64,000 nt of DNA from Bremia lactucae (lineage: Eukaryota > Oomycota > Peronosporomycetes > Peronosporales > Peronosporaceae), in assembly GCF_004359215.1 (NCBI RefSeq), contig NW_027152055.1, positions 117,526 through 181,525 of the forward strand, given 5' to 3'. Position 1 is the stretch's first letter. Every line of letters starts with the position of its first letter. Below, in pieces: positions 63,970 to 64,000 of the stretch. The position numbers were made by a program, and so were the translations under genes. The notes beneath the pieces were generated by a model. The model saw only the letters and a list, made by a program, of their open reading frames with translations, was not told where the DNA came from and ran no database searches.

Positions 63970-64000
63970 CACCTCTTGTTGTCGCGTTGGAAATATAAAG

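Noticed and set aside
1..64000. tRNA, rRNA, CRISPR arrays or bacterial operons
   Set aside because: None recognised; genes, introns and elements are eukaryotic.

Overview
This window looks like nuclear DNA of an oomycete, most likely a downy-mildew or Phytophthora relative. That is inferred from the mix of eukaryotic housekeeping genes, short GT-AG introns (about 50-70 nt), initiator-like TCATTCT motifs upstream of genes, and dense, badly decayed Ty1/copia and Ty3/gypsy chromovirus remnants. No database search was possible, so the genus is not claimed.

Two compact islands of intact host genes sit in this retrotransposon sea. Island 1 (18.1-22.4 kb) holds a membrane-anchored HECT E3 ubiquitin ligase with a RanBP2-type zinc finger (+) and, convergent with it, a six-exon NPRL2 gene of the GATOR1 complex (-). 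Island 2 (37.3-48.0 kb) holds the spliceosomal helicase Brr2/SNRNP200 (+), a small multi-pass membrane protein (+), a small coiled-coil protein (-) and a ubiquitin-specific protease with PDZ and RanBP2-type zinc-finger domains (-). These act in protein ubiquitination, amino-acid signalling to TORC1, and pre-mRNA splicing; nothing suggests they form one pathway.

The rest is repeats. 0-7.2 kb: a copia element (376-5379, target duplication AAAAG) nested inside the integrase of a gypsy element (family C). 7.2-15.7 kb: a family A gypsy element on the minus strand, a family B fragment, then the 3' half of a second family A element on the plus strand. 15.8-17.4 kb: LTR scraps and an inverted-repeat pair. 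22.5-24.35 kb: LTR, gag and protease of a third family A copy. 24.35-28.28 kb: LTR-B elements, one cutting off the end of a candidate secreted-protein gene. 28.9-31.9 kb: one LTR-E copy and unclassified decayed DNA. 31.9-37.2 kb: a fourth family A copy with two internally inverted segments. 49-64 kb: mixed remnants of families B, C and D plus a copia scrap.

The observation most worth following is that gypsy families A and C both carry an open frame on the antisense strand between pol and the 3' LTR. It runs back across the chromodomain and integrase tail and ends in a predicted coiled coil. Amino acids are kept between diverged copies, in places through synonymous changes. A second unusual pattern is that pol blocks inside single elements are repeatedly flipped relative to their neighbours.
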